Origin: Methanosarcina barkeri MS
Lineage (GTDB): Archaea > Halobacteriota > Methanosarcinia > Methanosarcinales > Methanosarcinaceae
Direction of reading: 5' to 3'
DNA: 64,000 nucleotides
Assembly (NCBI RefSeq): GCF_000970025.1
Contig: NZ_CP009528.1
Coordinates: forward strand, 1,537,168 to 1,601,167
Shown here one piece after another: positions 35,727-45,937 of the stretch (positions are counted from its first letter, which is position 1; every line of letters starts with the position of its first letter). The position numbers were made by a program, and so were the translations under genes. The notes beneath the pieces are model-generated. The model did not search any database, was not told the DNA's origin, and saw only the letters and a program-made list of their open reading frames with translations.

Positions 35727-36932
35727 TTATTCATCCAGCCCTTTTCTTCCAAAAATGTAATTTGCAACCCTTATAGCATCTATTTCTCCGGTTTCCTTTT
35801 CCGGAGAGTCGCTCAGTTTTACGACAGGAATACCGTCAATGCTGTGCAGCTTTATGACCATGTTAAGAGGAGGGCTTTCTCGGAAAAAATCGGAGTTGTT
35901 GGTAAGGCTTGTGCCTATGCCGAAACTGCAGTTGATTTTACCTTCACAATATTTTTTGAGCTGGATAGCCGTATCCGCATTGAGGGCATCACTGAAAACA
36001 ATTAACTTTTTCATGGGATCTATGCCCATTTTCCGGTAGTGCTCTATCACAGCATCCACAAAATCGTAAGGGTCTCCGCTGTCGTGCCTGAACCCGTCGT
36101 AAACTTTTGACAACCTCAGGTCCATATCTTTAAAAAAGGCTTTTGAGCCGAAAGTGTCCGTAAGGGCGATTCCCAGGTCCCCTTTATAAACATCTATCCA
36201 GTTTTCAAAAGCAAACCGGTTTGCATACCTTAGCCCTACAAGTGCTGAGGTACCCATAATCCATTCGTGCCCGACAGTTCCGATCGGTTTCAGGCCGTAT
36301 TTTTTTGCAAAATACACATTGCTTGTTCCTGTCAGGGTTTTTATCCCTGTCAGGGTTTTCATCACATGGTCGTGGAGTTCGGAACTTCTTCGCCTGCGGG
36401 TCCCAAATTCCGAAAAAAGACAGTTGTTTTCCTCAAGGGCTTTTCCCATCTCAAGAATTTTATTTTCATAGGCAGTCAATACGGATTCGGAAGTACAACC
36501 CTTTTGGGAATCTCTATTCCACTCTTTTTCAATGGTTGTGAAATATAGTTCCGAAACCGTAGCCATAAGGACAATTTCCCAGAGAATCGTGCTGTGCCAG
36601 GGTCCTTTTATCCGAATGTCCAGATCTTTTTCTTCGGTAAGGCAGACTTTTACCTCACCTGGCTTGAAGCGGAAATTCTTAAGATATTCAAGGTACATGG
36701 GTTTCAGGTAAGGGCATTTCTCTGAAAGCCAGTTGTATTCTTCTTCTGTTAATGCTAATTTCGAGATCTCTTCGCGTATAGTCCTTTTCAGTTCTTCTAC
36801 AAACTCCGTAGTAAAGCGCTGGGAACCCCGGTTAGTAAACCGGTATTCAGCCTCAGCTTTAGGAAAAAGTTCAAGCACTGCAAGTTGCATGGTGAATTTA
36901 TAAAGGTCGTTATCAAGTATGGATTGTATCAC
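35727..36932 (-). CDS. pncB: Nicotinate phosphoribosyltransferase
   Basis: 401 residues, the usual length. It makes nicotinate mononucleotide from nicotinate, PRPP and ATP in NAD salvage. Motifs: the N-terminal [45 protein letters not shown] (the regulatory phospho-His region), [31 protein letters not shown] and [11 protein letters not shown]-type [17 protein letters not shown], then GIGTSLTNN. Monocistronic by appearance. The start at 36932 fits the family N-terminus. Confidence 0.95.
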   Translation of the reverse strand: MIQSILDNDLYKFTMQLAVLELFPKAEAEYRFTNRGSQRFTTEFVEELKRTIREEISKLALTEEEYNWLSEKCPYLKPMYLEYLKNFRFKPGEVKVCLTEEKDLDIRIKGPWHSTILWEIVLMATVSELYFTTIEKEWNRDSQKGCTSESVLTAYENKILEMGKALEENNCLFSEFGTRRRRSSELHDHVMKTLTGIKTLTGTSNVYFAKKYGLKPIGTVGHEWIMGTSALVGLRYANRFAFENWIDVYKGDLGIALTDTFGSKAFFKDMDLRLSKVYDGFRHDSGDPYDFVDAVIEHYRKMGIDPMKKLIVFSDALNADTAIQLKKYCEGKINCSFGIGTSLTNNSDFFRESPPLNMVIKLHSIDGIPVVKLSDSPEKETGEIDAIRVANYIFGRKGLDE

Positions 36933-37247
36933 AGAAGGTCTTCCTGTAGCGTTTTAAATGCTTCTAAAGCAAATATTTTTTATTTAATTACACCTTTTGC
37001 TCCAGATATATAACGGTTTTATTTTTAAAATTTCTGACACACGTGTATAACTTCTGTGGACAAAGTCAGGTTTTCTTTATTAGCTTTCAGAAAATAGAAA
37101 AGATTTTTTGAGAAAAGATTTTTTGAGAAAAGATTTTTTGAGAAAAGATTTTTTGAGATAAGGCTTTTTCGGGCTTCACGCCAAACAAATAATTACGTGA
37201 AAAGCGATACTTATTCCGGATACTAATTTAGAGAGGTATTTGGGGAG
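36933..37247. other. Divergent spacer with tandem repeats
   Basis: Promoter region between pncB (minus) and the gamma-lyase (plus). It holds the 15-base repeats at 37096-37155. Confidence 0.5.
37096..37155. repeat. Four exact tandem 15-base repeats
   Basis: agaaaagattttttg four times without change (37096-37155). Perfect identity suggests recent expansion. Confidence 0.95.
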
Positions 37248-38432
37248 ATGAAAAGAGAAGTGAAGTTCGCAACAAAATGTGTACATGCCGCAGAAAAGCC
37301 GGATCCGGTTTTTGGGGCGCATACAACTCCGATATTCCAGACTTCAACGTTCATTTTTGAGAATGCCAGGCAGGGAGCAGCGAGGTTTGCAGGAGATGAA
37401 TCCGGGTACGTATATGCCAGAATTCCTCCAAATACTCCCACGCATGCGGTTCTCGCTGAAAAATTTGCTGCGCTTGAAGGTGGGGAAGCGGGGCAGACCT
37501 TTGCCTCTGGAATGGCAGCGATCACTGCAATTGCGTTAACTGCCCTGAAGCAGGGAGACCACCTTATCTCAACGGATGTGGTATACGGCTGCACCTACAG
37601 CCTCTTTTCTCAGGTTTTGCCAGGGCTTGGAATAGAGGTCAGTTTCATCGACACTTCTAAAACCGAAAATGTAAAGCGAGTTTTCAAACCCGAAACAAAA
37701 ATGGTTTTTCTTGAGAGTCCTGCCAATCCTACGCTTACCGTGTGTGATATTACCGAAATAGCCAGGATAACCGGAGAAAACGGGGCCCTCTGCGTTGTGG
37801 ACAACACTTTTGCAACGCCTTATTTCCAGAGACCTCTTGAGCTTGGGGCGGACCTTTCCCTAAGTAGCTGTACAAAATATATAGGCGGCCACGCAGATCT
37901 CCTTGGCGGAATCGTTGCAGGAAATAGGGATTTTATAGACCGAATGTCCACAATTGTCGGATATACGGGAGGCATTATGGGTCCTCATGAAGCCTGGCTC
38001 TGCATAAGAGGGCTTAAAACCCTGCATATCCGGATGGAAAAGCACGCTGAAAATTCAATGAAGGTTGCGGAATTTCTTGAATCCCGACCCGAGGTAGATT
38101 GGGTCAGGTATCCAGGACTTCCAGGGCATCCTCAGCACGAACTTGCACGCAAGCAAATGAGTGGGTTCAGCGGGATGCTCTCTTTTGAGGTAAAGGGCGG
38201 AATTGAAGCCGGGAGGAAGCTCATGGACAATGTAAAGCTCTGTTCTCTTGCTGTGAGCCTCGGAGCTACGGATACCCTTATTCAGCACCCTGCATCGATG
38301 ACTCATGCATGTGTTCCTCATGAAGTAAGAAAGAGTGTAGGCATAACTGACGGGCTTGTCAGGCTCTCGGTAGGGATTGAAGATTACGAAGACATAATTG
38401 AAGACCTCAAACAGGCCCTTAAGGCAATTTAA
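37248..38432 (+). CDS. Methionine gamma-lyase / cystathionine gamma-synthase family PLP enzyme
   Basis: 394 residues. PLP-binding features of the Cys/Met metabolism family: FAALEGGEAGQTFASGMAAI, VVYGCTYSLFSQVLPGLGIE, VFLESPANPTLTVCDI, VVDNTFATPYFQRPLELGAD, and SCTKYIGGHADLLGG with the PLP Lys. The Cys in YGCTYS occupies the position of the catalytic Cys typical of methionine gamma-lyase, favouring breakdown of methionine to methanethiol, 2-oxobutyrate and ammonia over a synthase role; homocysteine synthesis cannot be excluded. GGGGAG directly precedes the ATG. No partner gene follows. Confidence 0.9.
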   Translation: MKREVKFATKCVHAAEKPDPVFGAHTTPIFQTSTFIFENARQGAARFAGDESGYVYARIPPNTPTHAVLAEKFAALEGGEAGQTFASGMAAITAIALTALKQGDHLISTDVVYGCTYSLFSQVLPGLGIEVSFIDTSKTENVKRVFKPETKMVFLESPANPTLTVCDITEIARITGENGALCVVDNTFATPYFQRPLELGADLSLSSCTKYIGGHADLLGGIVAGNRDFIDRMSTIVGYTGGIMGPHEAWLCIRGLKTLHIRMEKHAENSMKVAEFLESRPEVDWVRYPGLPGHPQHELARKQMSGFSGMLSFEVKGGIEAGRKLMDNVKLCSLAVSLGATDTLIQHPASMTHACVPHEVRKSVGITDGLVRLSVGIEDYEDIIEDLKQALKAI

Positions 38433-38750
38433 GCCAGCTCTTGAAGCAATTTAAGTCTTCCAGACCTAAATGTGTTACCTGTTTAATGGCCGAGCTGTGG
38501 TTACTTATTTCATGACCTAATCACTGTTACTTATTTCATTTTCAAACTCAGATAAGGTATATGTGCTGTAGAAATAATCATTCATTTGTGAAATTAAGTA
38601 CTCAAAATTGTACCTGTAATATCAATTTTGAAATATCTGGAAAGTTAAATCCGGAAAATTAAGTCTGGAAAGTTAAATCCAAAAAATTAAGTCTGGAAAA
38701 TTTAAAAGTAAGGTTAAAGCCGTAAAGTTAAAACTCGGGGGGAGTTTCAT
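38433..38750. other. Spacer with 28-base repeats
   Basis: 318 bases leading to the PfpI gene; see the array at 38637-38720. Confidence 0.5.
38637..38720. repeat. Tandem 28-base repeats upstream of the PfpI gene
   Basis: ctggaaagttaaatccggaa + aattaagt at 38637-38664, a second copy at 38665-38692, and a partial degenerate third. The array ends about 30 bases before the start codon. Confidence 0.85.
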
Positions 38751-39251
38751 ATGAAGGCACTCATATTCGGAGCCGATGGTTTTGAAGATCTTGAACTTTT
38801 CTATCCTTACCACCGCTTGAAAGAAGAGAGGATTACAACACATATAGCTTCAATGAAGAAGGGGCTAATAAAAGGAAAGCATGGTTATGAGGTCAATGTA
38901 GACATTGCTTTTAAAGACATAAACCCTGAAGATTATGGTATTCTTGTAATATCCGGAGGAAAAGGCCCCGAAAAAATGAGGCTTGACGAGAATGCACTTG
39001 AGATTACAAGACACTTTTTCAAAGAAAACAAACCGGTTGCTGCAATTTGCCATGGTCCACAGGTTCTCGTCTCTGCAGGCGTTATAAAAGGCAAGAAAGC
39101 AACCTGCTGGCTAGGGATAAGGGATGACATCATAGCCGCAGGAGCACTTTACGAAGATACAGAAGTTGTAATTGACGGAAATTTTGTATCTTCAAGAAGC
39201 CCTGCTGACCTTCACGCCTTTGGAAGAGAAATGATTAAGCTACTAAAGTAA
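38751..39251 (+). CDS. DJ-1/PfpI family protein
   Basis: 166 residues, full length for the family. Catalytic-type residues: Glu in GADGFEDLEL, Cys in AAICHGPQVLVSAG with His directly after, and the C-terminal SSRSPADLHAFGREM. Family members include intracellular peptidases, deglycases and stress chaperones; the precise activity cannot be told. A strong ribosome binding site (GGGGGAG) lies eight bases before the ATG. The stretch GIRDDIIAAGALYEDTEVVI is typical of the PfpI branch. Confidence 0.9.
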   Translation: MKALIFGADGFEDLELFYPYHRLKEERITTHIASMKKGLIKGKHGYEVNVDIAFKDINPEDYGILVISGGKGPEKMRLDENALEITRHFFKENKPVAAICHGPQVLVSAGVIKGKKATCWLGIRDDIIAAGALYEDTEVVIDGNFVSSRSPADLHAFGREMIKLLK

Positions 39252-39595
39252 ACAGTTTTTGTTTCTTCCTTATCCTTTAATCATTTATGATACAGTTTTT
39301 GTTTCCTCTTTCTCCTTTAACTATTTATTTTTTTGTCTGTAGCTTTTTTAGCTCCGTTTTAGTTTTTCCTTCTCGAATTTATGCTTCTTCCACCCCGTCA
39401 CTAATTATCACTAACTAATAGACATATCAATAGACATTTTTCGGAATGAATGAAAATTTGATCGCAATTATCAAACTATTTCCTCTGAAAAAATACGTTG
39501 TCAATATAAATTTTTTGTATTTTATACATGTGCCAAAGGCTTATGAGGGTTTCTACAAATTAAGGTCTCATTTTCAATTAGGCCATCAATGTCTG
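39252..39595. other. Spacer between convergent genes
   Basis: 344 bases, with the direct repeat tacagtttttgtttc(c)tc at about 39251 and 39291. No gene. Confidence 0.5.
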
Positions 39596-39871
39596 TTACC
39601 AACCCTTTTTATATTTCTTTGGAAGTTTCTGCTCCTTATTATTAGCTTTTCTTTCACGCGTCGATCTCTTAGCTTTTTTTGATTCAGATGTTTCATGCTT
39701 CAAAATATTTGAGCCTTGATTTTTTCTGGTTTTAGTATCTTCAAAAGAAGACGGCTTAGTATCTTCTTCCTCTTTTTTAACAAGCTTTTTCATGCTATCT
39801 AGCATTTTCTTAAAAGGATTTTTTCTTTTTTCGGGATTATTGTGCGAACTATTAGGGTTATTATCAGCCAT
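39596..39871 (-). CDS. Small, very basic Lys-rich protein, unrecognised
   Basis: 91 residues, about one third Lys/Arg, with Glu, Ser and Asn making up much of the rest (KNPFKKMLDSMKKLVKKEEE). No hydrophobic core, signal peptide or Cys; probably disordered. It might bind nucleic acid, but no motif says so. No ribosome binding site is evident, so it could be leaderless. Codon use looks like that of the host, and the frame has no overlap with another gene. Confidence 0.5.
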   Translation of the reverse strand: MADNNPNSSHNNPEKRKNPFKKMLDSMKKLVKKEEEDTKPSSFEDTKTRKNQGSNILKHETSESKKAKRSTRERKANNKEQKLPKKYKKGW

Positions 39872-40030
39872 AAATTATCAACCATAAAACTGCATACTTT
39901 TTTATTATCTTATTATTTTCGTAAGCAACATTAGGATTAGCAGGTAAATGCTAACAACAATGAATATGAATTGTTGCAAAGATATTTTAGAGAATTACTG
40001 CATCGTGCATTAATTTATTTATATACTTAA

Positions 40031-40042
40031 CTACATATGTAG
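40031..40042. promoter_or_regulatory. Palindrome CTACATATGTAG before a ribbon-helix-helix-like gene
   Basis: A perfect 12-base palindrome lying between an AT-rich TATA-like tttatttatata (about 40014-40025) and the GTG start at 40047. The TATA-to-start distance (about 26 bases) implies a leaderless transcript, and a protein bound here would block initiation. It suits autorepression by the encoded protein. Confidence 0.6.
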
Positions 40043-40046
40043 TAGT

Positions 40047-40457
40047 GTGAAACAGTATAAAACTATTCGACTCTCAAAAAGTGTATTTTCAGACCTGAAA
40101 GCCTTGCAAAAAGATGGTGAATCGATTCCAGATACCGTCAGAAGAATACATAATGATTACTTGGATTGTATTGAAGAAATTCAGTACAGATATTCAAGAG
40201 ATCTGATGAATGACGGGTCATTTACTCAGTATATTTCTATCACTGCGAGTGATAACAGTAGGTACGGTCCACGATATAATGAATATTTCATGAAGATCGG
40301 AGACGATATGAATGACATCGTTAGGCTTCCAAAAGACGTTCTTGATGAAATTAGATGGATGCCGCAACACCCCGATGAGATATTCAATACTACCATGTTC
40401 ACTTTGATATCTATTGAAAAGGCTTTGATGGAATGGAATAGAGAAGATAAAAAATAA
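40047..40457 (+). CDS. Ribbon-helix-helix-like DNA-binding protein
   Basis: 136 residues from the GTG at 40047. The first 30 residues, KTIRLSKSVFSDLKALQKDG followed by ESIPDTVRRI, fit a CopG/Arc-type ribbon-helix-helix (beta strand, helix, turn, helix). The remaining 100 residues (YSRDLMNDGSFTQYISITAS, YFMKIGDDMNDIVRL) are not recognised and may bind a ligand or partner. No toxin gene is adjacent. The palindrome between the TATA-like box and the start suggests that it controls itself. A MITE-like element begins 20 bases after the stop codon. Confidence 0.65.
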   Translation: MKQYKTIRLSKSVFSDLKALQKDGESIPDTVRRIHNDYLDCIEEIQYRYSRDLMNDGSFTQYISITASDNSRYGPRYNEYFMKIGDDMNDIVRLPKDVLDEIRWMPQHPDEIFNTTMFTLISIEKALMEWNREDKK

Positions 40458-41039
40458 AACTGATGTGTCTCTCTTTGAGCTCATCCCAAAACTCAAAATT
40501 ATTTCTCTTGACCTCAATAAATAATAACTAGAGTTTCTTATCGTGAGAAATGGTTCTGGATTTCTGTTCAATTTCAGAATAAAAATTGGTTTTGAGATAA
40601 GTTCTTTTTAAAGTTTTTGATGTTTATACAGTTCTTATATCTGTTATGTTTACTGACTTACAATTCAATCAACTTCGTTACTCCGTTTTCTAATCCTTCA
40701 ATACGGTAGCCAGGAAATGAAATATCTTAATTGCTCCTTCCTTTAAAGATTTTTTTCTGGATATATTTGGTCCGTCTGGCTAGAGTGATATTACTGGCTT
40801 TTGCACGTGGTTACTGGCCGGGTTACGATACTACGATTGAGTTAGCTGTCACGATTATCCCAAGATAACAATGTATAAAAAAACTCTTTTAATTATCTTC
40901 ATGATGTCAATAAGCTATTTACCGTGCAAATGTATATATTTTAAAACTGTTTATAAGTTATTATCTAATTTATAAAGTAATTGTAAAAGATTTTTTAGCT
41001 AACAACCTATTCATAAACTCGAAATATCAGGAGGTTACC
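40458..41039. other. Spacer with MITE-like element
   Basis: 582 bases; the first quarter is the element at 40477-40606. The rest holds no gene and ends with the leader of the next regulator. Confidence 0.5.
40477..40606 (+). repeat. MITE-like element, diverged copy
   Basis: 130 bases bounded by gagctcatcccaaaactcaa and tggttttgagataagttctt. The ends match the family consensus, but the interior is more diverged (tcgtgagaaatggttctgg resembles the copy at 3447). Confidence 0.65.
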
Positions 41040-41438
41040 ATGAAAGACTCTGAAGTAAAAGTGTTGGACGAAAATGACTATATTTTTATTAAAGCATTAA
41101 ATAATCTTGGAATGTCACGAAATGCCGCTACAACCATGGCATATCTTATGAATGTAGATGAAGCTTCATCCCGGGAAATTGAAATAAGTACCGGATTAAG
41201 GCAACCCGAAGTCAGTCTTGCAATGAGATTAATGTGCAACCATTCCTGGGTTAATATGCGCTCGGAAAAAAAGCCTGGAAAAGGGAGACCGATGAAAATA
41301 TATTCTCTTGCTGTTTCGGTTGAAGAGATCATAAGTTATTACGAAGATAGGATTTACAAAGAATCTCAAGCAACCATATCAGCAATCAAAAAGCTGAAAG
41401 TGATGAGCAAACAAGTGCCTCTTACATCTTTAAAATGA
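41040..41438 (+). CDS. Winged-helix transcriptional regulator, TrmB-like
   Basis: 132 residues. AGGAGGT lies five bases before the ATG. The domain reads IFIKALNNLGMSRNAATTMA, then SSREIEISTGLRQPEVSLAM (recognition helix) and SEKKPGKGRPMKIYSL (wing), followed by a C-terminal helix (IISYYEDRIYKESQATISAI) that could dimerise. Small regulators of this kind are common in methanogens and haloarchaea. The long AT-rich leader (582 bases) suggests independent control. No target can be named. Confidence 0.8.
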   Translation: MKDSEVKVLDENDYIFIKALNNLGMSRNAATTMAYLMNVDEASSREIEISTGLRQPEVSLAMRLMCNHSWVNMRSEKKPGKGRPMKIYSLAVSVEEIISYYEDRIYKESQATISAIKKLKVMSKQVPLTSLK

Positions 41439-41805
41439 AAAAATTCAAACAGAGCTAGCTCCATAATGGTTGACAATCTTTTTTGGAATTCACTATTATG
41501 GAGTGGAAAAAACATTTAATATTGACAGCTTGCTCGTGTGTAATTTCGTTTAGCTTTTCAATCTCTCATTTTTATTGTGCGGCTGGTTCTTTGAAAAGCA
41601 AAGTCTTAACGCCAGATGCTCCGAAATATCCTTATTCCAAGCAATAGTTGCTATTGTAAGTAGCTTCCAGGTATATGCTTGCGGTTATATCTGCGGATTA
41701 TAAGCCTTCAATTTTAGTGCAAAAATAGCTATCACGAATTCCCCCAATGCGTGCTCCAGTTCAGTCTGGTTTTAGTGGCTCTTATTAGCTACTTTTTTTC
41801 TGTAG
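41439..41805. other. Spacer between convergent genes, nothing seen
   Basis: 367 bases, no recognisable gene, repeat or hairpin. Confidence 0.5.
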
Positions 41806-42018
41806 TTAATCTAATTCGATTAAATTGTGAGTCAATAATAAGGCTGCGACCTCATTTAATGTCAGTTTAAGTTCTGACTTTCCCTGAAATAGTTCATCAT
41901 GGATCGCAGTTAAATACTTTTTATTCGGCGGAATATACCAGTAGGGATGTGATAAAACCCCATTTTCATAAATTAACGATAATTCCTCTATTTTGTTCAA
42001 GACAGCTTTTTTATCCAT
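41806..42018 (-). CDS. Small protein, unrecognised
   Basis: 70 residues, MDKKAVLNKIEELSLIYENG..., ending AALLLTHNLIELD. AAGGA lies four bases before the ATG, which supports translation. The sequence looks like a compact mixed helical domain with an internal HPYWYIPPNKKY turn. No signal peptide or Cys. No family recognised. Confidence 0.6.
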   Translation of the reverse strand: MDKKAVLNKIEELSLIYENGVLSHPYWYIPPNKKYLTAIHDELFQGKSELKLTLNEVAALLLTHNLIELD

Positions 42019-42388
42019 AGTTCCTTCGAAAATAATGTTTATAGTTCTCTCAAGCTCCTAGATAAAAGATATACGTTTTCCAATGTTAGGGTTCTCTCTT
42101 AAGTTCCCCATTTATCTCATATATCTTATATTAACTCTCTTATATATTCTTCTAAAATTGCTATTTTGTTTTATTTCAGTCGTTTAGCAAAATAGCAGAA
42201 ACCTTCTCACAATCCTGTTTTTAAGCCTGTTACGAGTGTATGCCCCGCTACGAGCGTATGCTTATCTTCCTGAATATGAAAGTCAGAGAAAAAATTAGAG
42301 GACGAACACTCGGCTGGCACAGCTCTAGCAGCGAAACTGGGACATGATACCTATTATTTAAATATCGAGGGCTATATCTAGTATCAAG
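42019..42388. other. Spacer between divergent genes
   Basis: 370 bases with promoters for the small protein and rio2. Direct repeats ctgttacgagtgtatgccc / ctacgagcgtatgct occur near 42230-42261. Confidence 0.5.
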
Positions 42389-43552
42389 ATGATCGACGAA
42401 GCGCTGAGGGTTTTTAAAGATCTTGACTCTAAGGATTTCAGGATCCTGACTGGCATTGAAACCGGAATGAAGCATTATGAATGGGTGCCAATGGAAGAAC
42501 TGAATAAATATACCAGGATGCCCTTTGAGAAGCTGGAATATAAACTAAAAAAGCTTGTGCGGAATAAGCTTGTGATCAGGACTACCCAGCCTTACGAAGG
42601 TTTTCAGATTTACTTTGAAGGGTATGATGTCCTTGCCCTTAATGCCTTTGTCAAGAGAAAGAGTATCAGTGCAATAGGAGACGAAGTAGGGGTAGGAAAG
42701 GAATCGGTTATCTATGAAGCAATCCTTCCGCCTGAGCTTGCAATTGGGGAACCTGTTCCGGTTGTAATCAAGTTTCACAGGGAAGGAAGGACAAGTTTTA
42801 AACAGATAAAACGTGTGCGTGAGCACCTGGGAGAAAGGGAACACTTTTCCTGGATCTATGCAGCCAGGCTTGCAGCCCAGCGGGAGTACGATATCATGAC
42901 CACTCTGTATTCAGAGGTCTCAATTCCAAAGCCCTTTGACCACAACAGGCATGCAATAGTCATGGAGCTTGCAAAAGGTAGCCTTCTTTCAAAAACAAAA
43001 CTTATTGACCCCGAATGGTATCTAGATGAGATCCTTAAACAGGTGAAAATTACCTATTCACTGGGAGTCATCCATGCCGATTTAAGTGAGTATAATATCT
43101 TTGTTTCCGAAGATGGCATCCAGCTAATTGACTGGCCTCAGTATGTCACTCCTGAACATCCCCACGCCGACGAAATTCTCGAAAGGGACGTTTCAAATAT
43201 CCTGACTCATTTTTTCCGAAAATACGGAATTAAAAGGGAGCTTGATGAAACAATCCGCGAAATTAAGAGTCAGGCAGGCAAAAACACAGAGGATATAAAA
43301 AAAGGCACAGAAAGCGAGACTAGTAGAGGTACTGTAGAAGAAGGGGAGCTTGAAGAAGCTCTGGAAGAAGATTTTGAAGAGGATATTTTCCAGGAAGAAG
43401 ACTTTGAGGTCGAAAGTTTCGAAGCTGAAGAATTTGAGGCTGAGAAATTTGAGGCTGAAATAATCAAATCCGACGAAACTGAAGCAGAAAATCGAAAAAT
43501 ACAGAATCCCAAAAAAGCTGCCTCGAAAAAAGAGACTACAGATAAAGAGTAA
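42389..43552 (+). CDS. rio2: Rio2-type atypical protein kinase
   Basis: 387 residues. An N-terminal winged helix (about 1-85, DFRILTGIETGMKHYEWVPM), then the RIO kinase core: GVGKESVIYEA (phosphate loop), VVIKFHREGRTSFKQIKRVR (with the ATP-contacting Lys), IVMELAKGSLL, GVIHADLSEYNIFV (catalytic Asp) and IQLIDWPQYV (metal Asp). RIO2 acts in late maturation of the small ribosomal subunit in archaea and eukaryotes. The C-terminal 90 residues are strongly acidic and repetitive (FEVESFEAEEFEAEKFEAEI), a low-complexity tail that is not part of the core. Confidence 0.95.
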   Translation: MIDEALRVFKDLDSKDFRILTGIETGMKHYEWVPMEELNKYTRMPFEKLEYKLKKLVRNKLVIRTTQPYEGFQIYFEGYDVLALNAFVKRKSISAIGDEVGVGKESVIYEAILPPELAIGEPVPVVIKFHREGRTSFKQIKRVREHLGEREHFSWIYAARLAAQREYDIMTTLYSEVSIPKPFDHNRHAIVMELAKGSLLSKTKLIDPEWYLDEILKQVKITYSLGVIHADLSEYNIFVSEDGIQLIDWPQYVTPEHPHADEILERDVSNILTHFFRKYGIKRELDETIREIKSQAGKNTEDIKKGTESETSRGTVEEGELEEALEEDFEEDIFQEEDFEVESFEAEEFEAEKFEAEIIKSDETEAENRKIQNPKKAASKKETTDKE

Positions 43553-44452
43553 ATTGAGGTTTTGGTATTTTTCTTTAAATTACTTATTTTCCAAATAATA
43601 ATCACAAAAGGTGATTTTACAAAAATATTGTCTATTTGTTTTTTAAATAAATTTTTAATACTTATCGTATGGATTATACCTGATTAAGGCTATTTTAAGT
43701 TAGTAATCTAGAAACAAGCCATAAAAAGGTATGATACATAACAAAAATTATTGAGAAGAAAGTCAAATATTTATTGCTACAACTGAGTGATTTTTTAGGG
43801 GTTGCAAAAACAATAGTTGTAAGCCTGAAGAGCATTGAAGGTAGACAAATATGAAAAACTATTTAGAAAAAAGTAAAAGACAAAAAGGAAAATATAAGAG
43901 TTTATACTCTTCACACCAACCAGTTACTACTCAACCAGTTACTACTCAACCAGTTACTACTTATAGATTTTATAAGTCACCTTTTTGAAAAATCAACATC
44001 TTCAACCACTTGCTTTTCAACATATTAAAACATTCAAGTGACATTTAGGCAATATTTTTGCACTAAACTCTTCGCTTGATTCTTATTTCAATGACCTTCT
44101 TCTCTAATTGGTACGCTTGCCTCAAAATTAACTCGAACAAAAGTCTTCTGGTCTAAAATGTTAATGGAACTCAATAAATTACTTGGTTCAAGATTATAAT
44201 CTATTTTATATTGTTTTAGTTCACTCTTTCTATTTTATATTCTTCTTAATATTTTACTAAAAACCGTCATTTTGTTTATTATTACTTCAATTTATTAAGT
44301 TCTTTCAATGAGTAACATATTACACTAGTTAACATTGTAATAACTGGAGTTTTAATCAATAGATGATAATTATTAAAGTATAACCAAAAAAAATTTAAAA
44401 ATAACTTCAAAAGATAAAACGACAAATGAACAAATATGAGAGAAAAGGTATC
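43553..44452. other. Long AT-rich spacer
   Basis: 900 bases with no gene; contains the three 15-base repeats at 43917-43961. Confidence 0.55.
43917..43961. repeat. Three exact tandem 15-base repeats
   Basis: caaccagttactact three times without change. Confidence 0.95.
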
Positions 44453-45937
44453 ATGAAAAGTAAAATCGTAATTTGCATATTCTTATTAAGCATTACCATA
44501 GCGAGCCTTGGATGCAGTTCGCAGTCAGATGGGTCACAAGAGAGTTCTCAACTAAATGACACGAAAAATGAGATTGCTGGAGATCTCAAGGACATAGAAG
44601 GCACCTGGATGGGAAATTTAACAGCCCCAGGTGGATTGGAGTTAAGGATTGTGTTCAATATTTCTACTAATTCTGATGGGTCTATCAATGCCAGTATGGA
44701 CAGCCCTGATCAGGGAGTAAGCGGCATACCTGTTGAAAGTGTTAGTTATAAGGATGGTAACCTGAACCTTGGAGTAAAATCCATAAAGGGAAGTTTTGAA
44801 GGGATATATAAGGAGAATAACAAAACCATAGAAGGAGAATGGAAGCAAGCAGGATCAGCTTTTCCACTTGTGCTTGAAAGGGTCGAGAAAGTTCCTGAAA
44901 TGCACCGAGAACAGGACCCGGTAAAGCCTTATCCGTATACCGAAGAAGAAGTTGTTTATGAAAATAAAGAAGCAGGAGTAAAGCTGGCAGGAACGTTAAC
45001 TCTTCCGCAGTCAGAGGGGCCTTTCCCGGCAGTCATACTCATAACGGGTTCAGGCCAGCAAAATCGTAATGAGGAAATTGCGGGTCATCGCCCGTTCCTT
45101 GTACTTTCAGACTATCTGACGCGACAGGGAATTGCCGTGCTTCGGGTCGATGATCGAGGTATTGGAGGTTCAACCGGAAACTTTTCACAGGCTACAACTG
45201 AGGACTTTGCTGGAGATGTACTCACAGGAGTTGAATACCTCAAAAATCGCAAGGAGATCGATCCAGGTCGAATTGGACTGATTGGACACAGCGAAGGAGG
45301 GCTGATTGCCCCTATGGTAGCAGTAAAGTCTCCTGATGTTGCATTCATTGTACTCATGGCTGGTCAGGGAATTACCGGGGAAGAGATTTCATACCTCCAG
45401 AGTGACCTGATTTACAGGGCAGAAGGGGTAGACAATGAAACCATCGCGCATAACGAAGCTCTGTTGAGAAGAATGTATTCTGTGGTAAAAGAAGAACAGA
45501 ATAACACAGCAGCTGAGGAAAAGCTTCGGGAGATTCTAAAAGCCGAGATGGCAAATACAAGTGAGCAGAAAATAGAAAGTTCAGACCATTCCGAGGCTGT
45601 CATTGACGCTCAAGTAACAGCACTCACCTCGCCATGGATGCGCTTTTTCCTTACATATGATCCCAGGCCAACCTTAATGAAAGTCAAATGTCCTGTCTTG
45701 GCTATAAATGGAGAAAAAGACCTTCAGGTTCCGCCTGAAGAAAATCTCAAGGCTATAGATGAAGCTCTCAAGGCTGGAGGTAATAAAGACTATACAGTTA
45801 AAGAACTGCCAGGTCTCAACCATTTATTCCAGACCGCTAAAACAGGGTTTCCCTCAGAGTACTCAAAAATAGAAGAGACAATTTCTCCGGCTGCTCTGGA
45901 GATTATAGGGAACTGGATCTCGGAACATACACAGTGA
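44453..45937 (+). CDS. Alpha/beta-hydrolase lipoprotein
   Basis: 494 residues from the ATG at 44453, preceded by AAAGGT; a longer frame from 44426 adds nine residues before the signal peptide and seems less likely. Signal peptide with lipobox IASLGC, then a beta domain (about 45-145, DIEGTWMGNLTAPGGLELRI), then the hydrolase fold: VILITGSGQQNRNEE (oxyanion region), VLRVDDRGIGGSTG, GLIGHSEGGLIAPMVA with nucleophile Ser in GHSEGG, INGEKDLQVPPEEN (Asp) and LPGLNHLFQ (His). It probably acts as an esterase or peptidase outside the membrane. The layout resembles a common secreted family of bacteria, so transfer is possible. Substrate unknown. Confidence 0.85.
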   Translation: MKSKIVICIFLLSITIASLGCSSQSDGSQESSQLNDTKNEIAGDLKDIEGTWMGNLTAPGGLELRIVFNISTNSDGSINASMDSPDQGVSGIPVESVSYKDGNLNLGVKSIKGSFEGIYKENNKTIEGEWKQAGSAFPLVLERVEKVPEMHREQDPVKPYPYTEEEVVYENKEAGVKLAGTLTLPQSEGPFPAVILITGSGQQNRNEEIAGHRPFLVLSDYLTRQGIAVLRVDDRGIGGSTGNFSQATTEDFAGDVLTGVEYLKNRKEIDPGRIGLIGHSEGGLIAPMVAVKSPDVAFIVLMAGQGITGEEISYLQSDLIYRAEGVDNETIAHNEALLRRMYSVVKEEQNNTAAEEKLREILKAEMANTSEQKIESSDHSEAVIDAQVTALTSPWMRFFLTYDPRPTLMKVKCPVLAINGEKDLQVPPEENLKAIDEALKAGGNKDYTVKELPGLNHLFQTAKTGFPSEYSKIEETISPAALEIIGNWISEHTQ

